Source: a bacterium
GTDB taxonomy: Bacteria > Vulcanimicrobiota > Vulcanimicrobiia > Vulcanimicrobiales > SCRA01
Direction of reading: 5' to 3'
Assembly: GCA_004298675.1 (NCBI GenBank)
Contig: SCRI01000002.1
Location: 1 to 64,000 of the forward strand
DNA length: 64,000 bases
The notes below the pieces were generated by a model that worked only from the letters and a program-made list of their open reading frames with translations, made no database searches and was not told the DNA's origin. The first letter of the stretch is position 1, and each line of letters opens with the position of its first letter. Below are positions 51,614 to 60,600 of this stretch, piece by piece. Both the position numbers and the translations under genes were made by a program.

Positions 51614-54600
51614 ATGGAGCATCCCGGTTACCTTCGCTACCCCACCATTCACGCCGAGCGCATCGTCTTCGCCTCCGAGGAGGACCTCTGGTCCGTCGAT
51701 GCCGGCGGCGGCGTCGCGCGGCGGCTCACCGCCGCGCACGGCGAGTGCAGCTACCCGCGCATCTCGCCCGACGGCACCACGATCGCCTTCGTGGGGCGCG
51801 ACGAGGGCTCGCCCGAAGTCTACGTCATGCCGGCGGGGGGCGGACCGGCGCGGCGCCTCACGTATCTGGGTGGGCGCATGTGCATCGTCTCCGGCTGGCG
51901 CCCCGACGGCGGCGCCGTGCTCTTCGCTTCGGATCACGGCACGCCGTTCATCAAGCACTCCGTTGCGTACGCGGTCGCGCCCACGGGGGGACACCCCGAG
52001 CCGCTGCCCTACGGAGCCGCGGTGACGCTGGCGCTCTCGCCGCGCGGCGGCGTGCTGATCGGCCGCAACAACGCCGATCCCGCACCGTGGAAGCGCTATC
52101 GCGGCGGCACCGCCGGCGTGATCTGGATCGATGCCGGCGGCAGCGGCGTCTTTCGCCAGCTGGTGCGCCTCAACGGCAACCTCTCTTCGCCGATGTGGCT
52201 GGGCGGCCGCGCCTACTTCCTCTCCGATCACGAGGGTGTCGGCAACATCTACTCCGTCGAACCAGATGGCGGTGATCTGCGCCGGCACACGGACTGCGAG
52301 GAGTATTACGCGCGCTTCCCCTCCACGGACGGCGAGCGCATCGTCTACTCGTGCGGTGCCGACGTCTACCTGTACGATCCGCGCACCGATCGCAGCACGC
52401 ACGTCCAGATCGAGACGCCGTCGACGGCGCCTCAGACCGCGCGCCGCTTCGTCGCGGGAGCGCCGCTCCTGGAAGACTACGCGCCGCACCCCGAAGGCCA
52501 CTCGCTGGCGCTGATCGCGCGCGGACAGCCGTACACCATGGCGTTCTGGGAGCAGGGCGTGCTCCACCACGGTCACGGCAGCGCCGTGCGCTATCGGCTG
52601 GCGGAGTGGCTGAACGACGGCGCACGCATCGTGGTTACCAGCGACGAAGGCGGCCGCGAGCGCTTCGAAGTCCACGCCGCCGACGGGATGACGCCGCCGC
52701 GCGTGGTGGAACCGAGCACCGACCTCGGACGCACCGTGGAGCTGGCCGTCTCGCCCGCGCGCGACATGATCGCCGTCGCCAACCATCGTCAAGAAGTCTA
52801 CACCGTCGAGCTCGAGAGCGGCGCGGCGCGGCGCCTGGACCACAGCCCTGGCGCGCGCGCGGCGGATCTCGCGTTCTCTCCCGACGGCCGCTGGCTGGCC
52901 TATGTCTGGGCACCACAGCACGATCTCTCGATCATCCGTGTGGCGGAGGTGGCCACCGGCGCGCTGCACGATCTCACGACGCCGCTGCGCAACGACGAAG
53001 CGCCGGCCTGGGATCCCGAGGGCAAGTATCTCTACTTCCTCTCTACGCGCGAGTTCAATCCCGTCTACGACGCGCTGCAATTCGATCTCGGATTCCCGCT
53101 GGGCATGCGTCCGTTCGCCATCACGCTGCGCGCGCAGACACCCAACCCGTTCGTTCCGCGCCCCCGTCCGGTGGTCCATCGTGACGAGCACGACGACCGC
53201 CCCGACGACGGCGAGCCGGTACCGGTCGAGATCGATTTCGAAGGCATCGCGGGGCGACTGCTGGCCTTCCCCGTGGACGAAGGACGTTACGAGCAGATCG
53301 CCGCCGTCAAAGGGCGCGCGCTCTTCACGCAGGTGCCGTTGCGCGGCGCACTCGAGAACGGGAGCTGGGCCGATCACGACGTCGACGCCGAGGCCACGCT
53401 GATGGCTTACGATTTTGAAGAGCAGCGCGCGGCGGCGCTGGCCAAAGAAGTGACCGACTTCCGGGTGGCGGCGGACCATCAAACGGTGATCTACCGCTCC
53501 GCAGAGCGCCTGCGTGCCATCGACGGCACGGAGAAGCTGCCGGAGAACGGCGATCAGGAGGAGCCTGAGGACGAGATCGGCCGCAAGAGCGGCTGGATCG
53601 ATCTCGAGCGGCTACAAGTGAACGTCGAGCCGCGCTGCGAGTGGGCGCAGATGTACGACGAGGCCTGGCGCCTGCAGCGCCAGCAGTTCTGGGACGAGCG
53701 CATGAGCGCCGTCGATTGGGACGTCGTGCGCGCGCGATACGCGCGGCTGTTGCCGCGCATCCGCACGCGCAGCGAGCTCTCCGACCTGATCTGGGAGATG
53801 CAGGGAGAGTTGGGCACATCGCATGCCTACGAAGGCGGCGGCGACGTTCGCAAGCCGCCGCAGTACGCGCTGGGCTTCCTCGGCGCCGATCTGCGCTACG
53901 ACGGAGCCAGCGGCGGCTACCGCGTGGAGCACGTCATCCGGGGCGATTCGTGGGCCCGCGACTGGGACTCACCGCTGGCCGAGCCCGGCGTGCAAGTGCG
54001 CGAGGGGGAGACGATCGTCGCCGTGGGCGGCGCCGCACTCTCACGCGAGCATCCGCCGGCGGAGTTTCTCGTCAACCTCGGCGGCGCGGCGGTGGCGCTG
54101 CGCGTGCGCGGCGTAGACGGTTCGGAGCGCCAGGTGGTGGTGCGCACACTCAAAGACGAGCGCCCGCTGCGCTATCGCGCCTGGGTGGAGGCCAATCGCG
54201 CGCGCGTCCACGCGGCCACGGACGGACGCATCGGCTACCTGCACATCCCGGATATGGGCCCGTGGGGCTTTGCCGAGTTTCACCGCGGTTATCTCGCCGA
54301 AGTCGGCGGACGCGACGGCTTGATCGTGGATGCGCGCTTCAACCGCGGCGGACACGTCTCACCGCTGCTGCTGGAGAAGCTCGCACGCAAGCGCGTCGGC
54401 TACGACGTCTCACGCTGGGGGCCGGCACAGGCCTATCCACCCGAATCGGTCGCCGGCCCCATCGTCGGGTTGACCAACGAGTTCGCGGGCTCCGACGGTG
54501 ACATCTTCAGCCACGTCTTCAAGCTCTACGGACTCGGCCCGCTGGTCGGCAAACGCACCTGGGGCGGAGTCGTCGGCATCTGGCCGCGCCACGCGCTGGT

Positions 54601-54889
54601 GGACGGGACGGTGACCACGCAGCCCGAGTTCTCGTTCTGGTTCAACGACGTCCACTGGAGCGTGGAGAACTACGGTACCGATCCGGACGTCGAGGTCGAG
54701 ATCGCGCCGCAGGACTACGCCGCCGGCCGCGACCCGCAATTGGAGAAGGCCGTTGCGTTAGCGCTCGACGCACTGGCGCAGGCCCCCGTCACGCTGCCGC
54801 CGTTCGACGAGCGTCCGCGCTTGGGTCTGCCCAAACTTCCGCCACGGGCTGTACTGCATGCGCCGGTGGGATTTCAAACCACGGAATAA
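51614..54889 (+). CDS. Tricorn-like S41 protease
   Basis: A 1091-residue protease homologous to tricorn: an N-terminal beta-propeller of WD40/TolB-like repeats (LTAAHGECSYPRISPDGTTI), a second propeller to about residue 650, a helical domain, His737 in LGTSHAYEGG, a PDZ domain, and the nucleophile Ser960 in TNEFAGSDGD followed by GKRTWGGVVGI. Tricorn degrades short peptides made by larger proteases. No signal peptide is evident, so it is probably cytoplasmic. ATG chosen where the propeller begins; 132 more codons are open upstream but antisense to the dehydrogenase gene. Confidence 0.9.
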   Translation: MEHPGYLRYPTIHAERIVFASEEDLWSVDAGGGVARRLTAAHGECSYPRISPDGTTIAFVGRDEGSPEVYVMPAGGGPARRLTYLGGRMCIVSGWRPDGGAVLFASDHGTPFIKHSVAYAVAPTGGHPEPLPYGAAVTLALSPRGGVLIGRNNADPAPWKRYRGGTAGVIWIDAGGSGVFRQLVRLNGNLSSPMWLGGRAYFLSDHEGVGNIYSVEPDGGDLRRHTDCEEYYARFPSTDGERIVYSCGADVYLYDPRTDRSTHVQIETPSTAPQTARRFVAGAPLLEDYAPHPEGHSLALIARGQPYTMAFWEQGVLHHGHGSAVRYRLAEWLNDGARIVVTSDEGGRERFEVHAADGMTPPRVVEPSTDLGRTVELAVSPARDMIAVANHRQEVYTVELESGAARRLDHSPGARAADLAFSPDGRWLAYVWAPQHDLSIIRVAEVATGALHDLTTPLRNDEAPAWDPEGKYLYFLSTREFNPVYDALQFDLGFPLGMRPFAITLRAQTPNPFVPRPRPVVHRDEHDDRPDDGEPVPVEIDFEGIAGRLLAFPVDEGRYEQIAAVKGRALFTQVPLRGALENGSWADHDVDAEATLMAYDFEEQRAAALAKEVTDFRVAADHQTVIYRSAERLRAIDGTEKLPENGDQEEPEDEIGRKSGWIDLERLQVNVEPRCEWAQMYDEAWRLQRQQFWDERMSAVDWDVVRARYARLLPRIRTRSELSDLIWEMQGELGTSHAYEGGGDVRKPPQYALGFLGADLRYDGASGGYRVEHVIRGDSWARDWDSPLAEPGVQVREGETIVAVGGAALSREHPPAEFLVNLGGAAVALRVRGVDGSERQVVVRTLKDERPLRYRAWVEANRARVHAATDGRIGYLHIPDMGPWGFAEFHRGYLAEVGGRDGLIVDARFNRGGHVSPLLLEKLARKRVGYDVSRWGPAQAYPPESVAGPIVGLTNEFAGSDGDIFSHVFKLYGLGPLVGKRTWGGVVGIWPRHALVDGTVTTQPEFSFWFNDVHWSVENYGTDPDVEVEIAPQDYAAGRDPQLEKAVALALDALAQAPVTLPPFDERPRLGLPKLPPRAVLHAPVGFQTTE

Positions 54890-54944
54890 AGATTGCTCTT
54901 CGCGAGAGTAACGTGGCAGGAATGGCCTTCGTTGACGGGGTGAT

Positions 54945-54990
54945 ACGAGCCTAGCGAGACTGTGCTCGTGGCACGGTTCGGTTTTCCGAA
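54945..54990 (+). promoter_or_regulatory. Leader of the first binding-protein gene with inverted repeats
   Basis: The 121-nt gap before 55011 contains ACGAGC-N13-GCTCGT (54945-54969) and a TTCGG-TTTT-CCGAA hairpin (54977-54990), followed by a strong GGAGGGG ribosome binding site. They may be operator or leader structures; no convincing promoter boxes were found. Confidence 0.3.
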
Positions 54991-55010
54991 TCCTACGGAG
55001 GGGTCTGAAT

Positions 55011-56282
55011 ATGTCCGGACATCCCATCTCTCGCGAAACATTCATCAAGGGCGCGGCCGTCGGTGCGGCTGCGGTATCCGCGGGCTTTCCCGCCTTCATT
55101 CCCAGCCGCGGCGAAGCGGCCGACGTCATCAAGATCGGTAACACCGAAGAGAACACCGGCGTCTACTCCGCGCTGGCGCGCAACCAAACGCGCGGTATGG
55201 CGATGGTGCTCGAGAAGTGGAACAAGAAGGGCGGCGTCCTCGGGCGTAAGGTCGAGATGGTCATCGAAGACAACGCCAACGATCCTGGCGTGGCCGTCCA
55301 AAAGGCCCGCAAGCTCGTCAACCAAGACAAGGTTGCCGCGCTGATCGGTACGGTCTCGAGCGCGGTAGCGCTCTCCACCAGCGGCGCCGCCAACACGCTG
55401 AACACGCTGTTCATCGACACGGGCGGCCACGCCGATCCCATCACCGGCAAAAACTGCCACTGGAACACGTTCCAAGTTTGCCACACCACGTGGGCGCTCA
55501 GCCACGCGTCCGGCTACGGCATCGCCAAGAAGTTCGGCAAGAAGTGGTACATGATCACGCCGGACTATGCCTTTGGCCATTCGCTGGCCGAAGGCTATAC
55601 CGACGTGATCAAGCACGTCGGCGGCCAGATCCTGGAGAACGATCTGGCGCCACTGGGCACCAGCGACTTCAGCCCGTATCTCACCAAAGTGCTGGCGGCC
55701 AAGCCCGACGTCTTCATCGTCAACGGTCTCAGCGGCGACGACTACGTCAACTGCATGAAACAGGCCAGCTCTTTCGGCCTACTCAAGAGGATCCCGGCAG
55801 CCGGACCCTATGCCGAGCTCGAGACGGTTTGGGCCCTCCCTTCCGTCGCACGCGTTGGCTATTGGGGCACGGAGTGGTACTACAAAGGCGACAACGTTCT
55901 CGGCTCCGCGAACACCGAGGCCAAAGCCTTCGCAACCGAATACCGCAAGCGTTACAACGAGCCGCCGACGCCGCGCAGCGCCTTCGGCTACGTAACGATG
56001 GACCGCTTGCTGTGGGCGATCAGCACGACCAAGTCGACCGACGCGACCAAACTGGCGCGTGCACTTGAGGGTAGCGAGTTCCAGTCGATCTGGGGCAGCA
56101 AGGCTGCCTTCCGCAAACAGGATCACGCGCTGATCTGGCCGATGTGGGTCGGCACGCTGCGCCCCAACGGCTCGCCCTCGGACAAGTACGATGTCTTCGA
56201 CGTCGAGGACGAGGAGCCGGGGGACAAGATCTTCATCACGCCCGAGGAGGCAACCAAGGCCTGCAACCTCGGCTATCCGTAG
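55011..56282 (+). CDS. Branched-chain amino acid-type ABC substrate-binding protein (copy 1)
   Basis: A 423-residue type I periplasmic binding protein. N-terminus MSGHPISRETFIKGAAVGAA resembles a Tat signal but with SRE in place of SRR. Mature part: KIGNTEENTGVYSALARNQT, VEMVIEDNANDPGVAVQKAR, MITPDYAFGHSLAEGYTDV, GFGYVTMDRLLWA-like end region. Ligand probably an amino acid, amide or small organic acid. Paralogue of the protein at 60601-61872 and of equal length. Strong GGAGGGG site. It is on the plus strand, with a terminator behind it, and faces the livHMGF operon. Confidence 0.9.
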   Translation: MSGHPISRETFIKGAAVGAAAVSAGFPAFIPSRGEAADVIKIGNTEENTGVYSALARNQTRGMAMVLEKWNKKGGVLGRKVEMVIEDNANDPGVAVQKARKLVNQDKVAALIGTVSSAVALSTSGAANTLNTLFIDTGGHADPITGKNCHWNTFQVCHTTWALSHASGYGIAKKFGKKWYMITPDYAFGHSLAEGYTDVIKHVGGQILENDLAPLGTSDFSPYLTKVLAAKPDVFIVNGLSGDDYVNCMKQASSFGLLKRIPAAGPYAELETVWALPSVARVGYWGTEWYYKGDNVLGSANTEAKAFATEYRKRYNEPPTPRSAFGYVTMDRLLWAISTTKSTDATKLARALEGSEFQSIWGSKAAFRKQDHALIWPMWVGTLRPNGSPSDKYDVFDVEDEEPGDKIFITPEEATKACNLGYP

Positions 56283-56303
56283 ACGCGGCTCGCATCAAGG
56301 CAA

Positions 56304-56332
56304 CGGGAGGAGGGGCGCTGCCCCTCCTCCCG
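56304..56332 (+). terminator. Terminator hairpin after binding protein copy 1
   Basis: Perfect 13-bp stem (56304-56316 with 56320-56332), 3-nt loop, 22 nt after the stop codon. The following T content is low, so it may also serve the convergent hydrolase gene. Confidence 0.65.
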
Positions 56333-56354
56333 CGCTTTCTGCGCGACCGCGCGT

Positions 56355-57086
56355 TCAGCGCGACAACGTACGCTTGAAGAAGGCCTGCACCAGCGGCCAC
56401 ACGTTACGTGCGGCGGGAGTCGAAGCGCCGTTCGCGCCGCGCCGGAAGAAGGCGTGGCCCTCCTGCGGGTAGACGCGCAACTCGAACTCTTTGTGGCTCG
56501 TGCTCAGCGCGGCGCGGATCCGCTCCACCGACTCCATGGGGATCGAATGGTCCCTGCCTCCGAAGGCGAGCAGGAGCGGCGCGTGCACGCGCGCCACGTC
56601 GTCCAGCAGCTCCGGCTCTCCGCCGGGTAGCGGGCGCGCGATCGCGCCCCCGTAGAACGAGCAGGCGGCATCGATCTCCGGCAGTGTCGCCGAGTAGAAC
56701 GCCACCGTTCCACCCATGCAGAAGCCCCACGTACCGACGCGGCCGTTGCAGAACGGTTGACCGCGCGCCCAGCCTGCGGCGGCACACAAATCCTCCGCCA
56801 GCGTCGCACGCGTGAGTTTGCGCGCTGCCGCCATGCCCTTGTGCACGCCTTGCTGATCGTACGGAAGATCCAGATCGGGATCGCTCCGATGATAGTAGTT
56901 CGGCGCGATGCCGACGTAACCGATCGAGGCCACCAGATCGGCAACGCGCCGCATCTCCGCATTGACTCCGAAGATCTCCTGAAGCACCAGGATGACGGGG
57001 CGCGCCTGCGCCCCGCGCGGGCAGGCCAGGTACGCGGGCATCGCGCCTTCTCCGACCCCGATCTGCACGGGGCCGGAATCCGTCAC
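56355..57086 (-). CDS. Dienelactone hydrolase family protein
   Basis: A 243-residue alpha/beta hydrolase with the family's nucleophilic Cys in TWGFCMGGTVAFY, the LVLQEIFGVNAEMRRVAD segment, Asp in FGGRDHSIP and His in YPQEGHAFFRRG. Typical for carboxymethylenebutenolidase-like enzymes. GTG start shares one base with the livF stop (TAGTG), so it is the tail gene of the transporter operon; substrate is unknown. Confidence 0.88.
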   Translation of the reverse strand: MTDSGPVQIGVGEGAMPAYLACPRGAQARPVILVLQEIFGVNAEMRRVADLVASIGYVGIAPNYYHRSDPDLDLPYDQQGVHKGMAAARKLTRATLAEDLCAAAGWARGQPFCNGRVGTWGFCMGGTVAFYSATLPEIDAACSFYGGAIARPLPGGEPELLDDVARVHAPLLLAFGGRDHSIPMESVERIRAALSTSHKEFELRVYPQEGHAFFRRGANGASTPAARNVWPLVQAFFKRTLSR

Positions 57087-57805
57087 TACGAGGCCGCCTC
57101 TTGCAGGCCCATCAAGGTGCGGATCATGGCGCGGTCGCGCTCCAACTCCGAGGCCACGCCCGAGTAGACGATGCGCCCTTCGTCCATCACGTAGGCTCGA
57201 TCGGCCACCTTGAGCGCCAGCAGCGCGTTCTGCTCGACCAGCAGGATCGAGGTGCCGGCGGCCTTCATCTCCTCCAGGATCTTGTAGACTTCCTCGACGA
57301 TCAACGGAGCGAGGCCCTGCGAAGGCTCGTCCACCAGCATCATGGTCGGATTGGCCACGAGCGCTCGCGCGATCGCCAGCATCTCCTGCTCGCCGCCGGA
57401 GAGGCGGCCGGACTTACGCGCGCGCAACTCCTGGAGCTTGGGCAAGCGCTGGAAGACGCGGTCGATGGTCCAGGCCCCCTTACGGCCCGTCTCGGCAATC
57501 TGGAGATTCTCCAGCACCGTCAGCTCCTTGAACATGCGCCGCCCCTCCGGGACGTAGCCCACGCCCAAGCGCGAGACGCGGTAACTGGGCCAGCCCGAAA
57601 TATCCCGACCGCTGAACTTCACCGTTCCAGCGCGGGGACGCGTCAGCCCCAAGATGCTGCGCATCGTGGTAGTCTTGCCGGCGCCGTTGAGTCCCAGCAG
57701 CGCTACCAGCTCCCCTTTGCCCACCGTGAGCGAGACGTCGTGGAGGATGTGGCTCTTGCCGTAAAACGTGTTGAGATTGTCGACTGCGAGAAAAGACTCA
57801 GACAC
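57086..57805 (-). CDS. livF: Branched-chain amino acid-type ABC transporter ATP-binding protein LivF
   Basis: A 239-residue ATPase: Walker A LLGLNGAGKTTTMR, signature LSGGEQEMLAIARAL, Walker B MMLVDEPSQGLAPL, plus the LivF-type GYVPEGRRMFKELTVLENL. GTG start at 57805, overlapping the livG gene by 8 nt. Pairs with LivG to power LivHM. Confidence 0.93.
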   Translation of the reverse strand: MSESFLAVDNLNTFYGKSHILHDVSLTVGKGELVALLGLNGAGKTTTMRSILGLTRPRAGTVKFSGRDISGWPSYRVSRLGVGYVPEGRRMFKELTVLENLQIAETGRKGAWTIDRVFQRLPKLQELRARKSGRLSGGEQEMLAIARALVANPTMMLVDEPSQGLAPLIVEEVYKILEEMKAAGTSILLVEQNALLALKVADRAYVMDEGRIVYSGVASELERDRAMIRTLMGLQEAAS

Positions 57806-58568
57806 GGTTGAGCACCTCTTGACCGAGATAGGCTTCGCGGACGGCTTGGCTGTTGGAGATCTCGCTGGGCGTGCCTTGCGCCAACATGGCGCCACGGTCG
57901 AGCACGGTGATGTGATCGGCCAGCGAGAGCACCACGCGCATGTTGTGCTCCACGAAGAGCACGGTCAGCCCCAAGCGATCGTGAAGATCGCGAATGACCC
58001 GCATGATGCGCTCGGTTTCGGCCTCGGCCAGCCCTGCCATCGGCTCGTCGAGCAGCACGATCGTGGGATCGACCGAGAGGCTCATCGCGATCTCACAAAG
58101 GCGCTGGCTGCCGTGCGAGAGCTCGGCCACCGGGCGATCCTTCAAATGCGCGAGATTGACGAAGCCGAGCAGCTCGTCGATCTTGGCGTCGATCTCCTTC
58201 TTACGCGACGCCGACGGCAGCCGCAGCTTGAACGCGATCTTCTGCTGGCTCTGCACGCCGATCAAGAGATTCTCGTAGACGGTGAGCTCGGGGAAGATGC
58301 TGGGCGTCTGAAACGTGCGGCTCATGCCCAACTGCACGCGTTGCCAATTGGGCATGGTGGTGATGTCCCGGCCCTGATACAGCACCTGCCCGCCATCGGG
58401 ATAGTAGAAGCCCGACAGCGCATTGAAGAACGTCGTCTTCCCGGCGCCGTTGGGTCCGATCACCGCGTAGATCGAGCCATGCTCGATCTTGACGGAGACG
58501 TCGTTGACGGCGAGGACACCGCCGAAGTTCTTCGAGACGTTCTTCGCCTCGAGAAGCGTCTGCGCCAT
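57798..58568 (-). CDS. livG: Branched-chain amino acid-type ABC transporter ATP-binding protein LivG
   Basis: A 256-residue ATPase: Walker A VIGPNGAGKTTFFN, signature region ELSHGSQRLCEIAMSL (LSHGS, a common LivG variant), Walker B IVLLDEPMAGLAEAE and the LivG-typical MSRTFQTPSIFPELTVYENL. Starts directly after the livM stop without a gap. Confidence 0.93.
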   Translation of the reverse strand: MAQTLLEAKNVSKNFGGVLAVNDVSVKIEHGSIYAVIGPNGAGKTTFFNALSGFYYPDGGQVLYQGRDITTMPNWQRVQLGMSRTFQTPSIFPELTVYENLLIGVQSQQKIAFKLRLPSASRKKEIDAKIDELLGFVNLAHLKDRPVAELSHGSQRLCEIAMSLSVDPTIVLLDEPMAGLAEAETERIMRVIRDLHDRLGLTVLFVEHNMRVVLSLADHITVLDRGAMLAQGTPSEISNSQAVREAYLGQEVLNRV

Positions 58569-59651
58569 CTATGACTCCTTCTGTTCGGCAGCGGCCACCG
58601 CCGCGCCGGTGGGGGTACCGGCGGATCCGCCGTGCTCCCAGGTCTTGTGCGCCACCTCTTCCTCGGAGACCGGAGCACCGACGTCACGGCGTGCGATCGC
58701 ATAGAGGAGCGTCCCCAGCAAGCCGCGCGGGAAGGCCAGCACGCAGATCACGAAGAGCGCACCGATGTAGATCTGCCACGTCTGGGTGAGCGTGGAGACG
58801 ATGTCCTTACCGATGACGTAGATCAGCGAGCCGACGATTGGACCCCAGATGGTACCGGCGCCGCCGAGAATCATGATCATCACGAAGTCGCCGGACTGCT
58901 GCCAATCCAGCATCAGCGGTGCGGCGAACATGATCAGCAAACCGTAGAGCGCGCCGGCCAAGCCTGCCATTCCCGCCGAAACCAGCAGCGCGACGAAGAT
59001 GAACTTGTTGGAGTCCAGGCCCAGGTAGCGCACGCGCAGCTCGTTCTGCCGGATGGCTTGGAGCGTGCGGCCGAACGGCGAGCGCACGATCAGCCAAAAG
59101 CCGAGCAGCACCGCCGCGAAAACCAGCAGCATCAAGTAGTAGAACGTCGTCTCGTGGAGATCGGTGTGCCAGCCCGGAAACCCGAAGTACGGCCGCGAGA
59201 AGCTCATGCCGTCCTCACCGCCGGTGAACTCGTTGGCCCGATAGGCGATGAAGTAGAACACCTGGCCGAACGCCAGCGTCAGCAGCGCGAAGTAGATCCC
59301 GCGCCGGCGCAACAGGAACGGGCCCACCAGCAATCCGCCGATGAACGCGATGGCCGTGCCGATGAGGGCGCCTTCGATGAAGTTGACGTTGAGGTAGTGG
59401 ATCGAGAGGCCCGCACCATAGGCGCCCAGACCGAAGTAGGCTGCGTTGCCGAAGGACATCAGCCCGGTGTAGCCCAGCAGCAGATTGACGCTCATCGCGG
59501 CGATGCCGAAGAGCAGCATCTCGCTGAGGATGGAGACATCCAAATGCATCAGCGAGAGCACTGAGTGAGAGCCCATCTTGAGCGGCAGGACCGCTAGCAG
59601 CACGACGGAGATAATCGCTCCGACGTACCCTTGCATCTGTCTGTTTTTCAT
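58569..59651 (-). CDS. livM: Branched-chain amino acid-type ABC transporter permease LivM
   Basis: A 360-residue permease with about nine to ten helices; conserved segments NLLLGYTGLMSFGNAAYFGLG, RSPFGRTLQAIRQNELRVRYLG and MIMILGGAGTIWGPIVGSLI. A hydrophilic tail of about 40 residues (SEEEVAHKTWEHGG onward) extends past the core. ATG overlaps the livH stop (ATGA). Confidence 0.93.
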   Translation of the reverse strand: MKNRQMQGYVGAIISVVLLAVLPLKMGSHSVLSLMHLDVSILSEMLLFGIAAMSVNLLLGYTGLMSFGNAAYFGLGAYGAGLSIHYLNVNFIEGALIGTAIAFIGGLLVGPFLLRRRGIYFALLTLAFGQVFYFIAYRANEFTGGEDGMSFSRPYFGFPGWHTDLHETTFYYLMLLVFAAVLLGFWLIVRSPFGRTLQAIRQNELRVRYLGLDSNKFIFVALLVSAGMAGLAGALYGLLIMFAAPLMLDWQQSGDFVMIMILGGAGTIWGPIVGSLIYVIGKDIVSTLTQTWQIYIGALFVICVLAFPRGLLGTLLYAIARRDVGAPVSEEEVAHKTWEHGGSAGTPTGAAVAAAEQKES

Positions 59652-60520
59652 CCGAACAGGCCCTCCGTCCCGAAGAGGCCGCGCGGACGGATCAGCAGTA
59701 CGACAGCCATCAGGATGTACATGATGATCTCATTGGCGGCCGGCACGAACAGCGTCGTGACGCTGATCGCCAAGCCCACCAGTAGGCCGCCTACGATGCT
59801 GCCGAAGAGGCTACCCATGCCGCCGATGATCGCCACGACGAACGCCGGCATCAGCAGCGCGTTACCCATGGTCGGCGAGAGGCCCAGCAGACCCGAAGCG
59901 AGCACTCCGGCCAAGCCCGCCAGCGCCATGCCCAACGCGAAGTTGACCATGTAGAGCAGCTGCGTGTTGGTGCCCATGGCCGAGATCATCTCGGTGTCCT
60001 GGATGGCTGCGCGCAGGCGCAAGCCGAAGCGCGTCCGCCACAAGAAGAGCGCGAGCGCCACCATGGCCGCTGCCAGCACCCCCGCGATGAACAGCCGCAG
60101 CGTTGGGAACTGCATGAAGCCCAACGAGATGCCGCCTCCAAGGACGCCCGGGGCCGAGAACGGTACGCCGTTCGGCCCCCAGATCAATCGATAGACCTCC
60201 TCCGCGATCAGCGAGAGGCCGAAGGTCAACAACAAGCTGAAAATTGGATCGCGCTTGTACAGCGGCACGATCAGCAGACGCTCGACCACCACGCCTACCA
60301 CGACGGTCAGCAACGGTGCGAGGAGCAATGCGAACCAAAACGACGTGCCCTTCGACACCAGCGTAAACGCCAAGTAGCCCGCCAACGTAAGGAAGCTTCC
60401 GTGAGCGAGGTTGATCGTGCCCGTCAGATTCATGATCAGTGAGAGGCCGATCGCGACGAAGGCGTAAAACGCGCCGAGGACAAGACCGTTGAAGACCGAT
60501 GGTACGACGTTGGATAGCAT
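59648..60520 (-). CDS. livH: Branched-chain amino acid-type ABC transporter permease LivH
   Basis: A 290-residue permease with eight or so helices; FNGLVLGAFYAFVAIGLSLI, GTINLAHGSFLTLAGYLAF and AFVVAIIGGMGSLFGSIVGG are typical of LivH. First permease gene after binding protein copy 2, separated by 80 nt that include a hairpin. Confidence 0.93.
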   Translation of the reverse strand: MLSNVVPSVFNGLVLGAFYAFVAIGLSLIMNLTGTINLAHGSFLTLAGYLAFTLVSKGTSFWFALLLAPLLTVVVGVVVERLLIVPLYKRDPIFSLLLTFGLSLIAEEVYRLIWGPNGVPFSAPGVLGGGISLGFMQFPTLRLFIAGVLAAAMVALALFLWRTRFGLRLRAAIQDTEMISAMGTNTQLLYMVNFALGMALAGLAGVLASGLLGLSPTMGNALLMPAFVVAIIGGMGSLFGSIVGGLLVGLAISVTTLFVPAANEIIMYILMAVVLLIRPRGLFGTEGLFG

Positions 60521-60533
60521 CTCTTTATCCTAT

Positions 60534-60563
60534 GACGGGGAGCCGCCGAAGCGGCACCCCGTC
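60534..60563 (-). other. Intercistronic hairpin between binding protein copy 2 and livH
   Basis: Arms GACGGGGAGCCGC and GCGGCACCCCGTC (one mismatch), 4-nt loop, in the 80-nt gap. Hairpins in this position usually protect or partly terminate the message so that the binding protein is made in excess over the permease. Confidence 0.6.
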
Positions 60564-60600
60564 GTCGTCGGAAGCGGTGTAACCCGGCCGGATCCGGAGA

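Noticed and set aside
54932-54937. TTGACG as -35 box for the first binding-protein gene
   Set aside because: No recognisable -10 element at 15-19 bp downstream.
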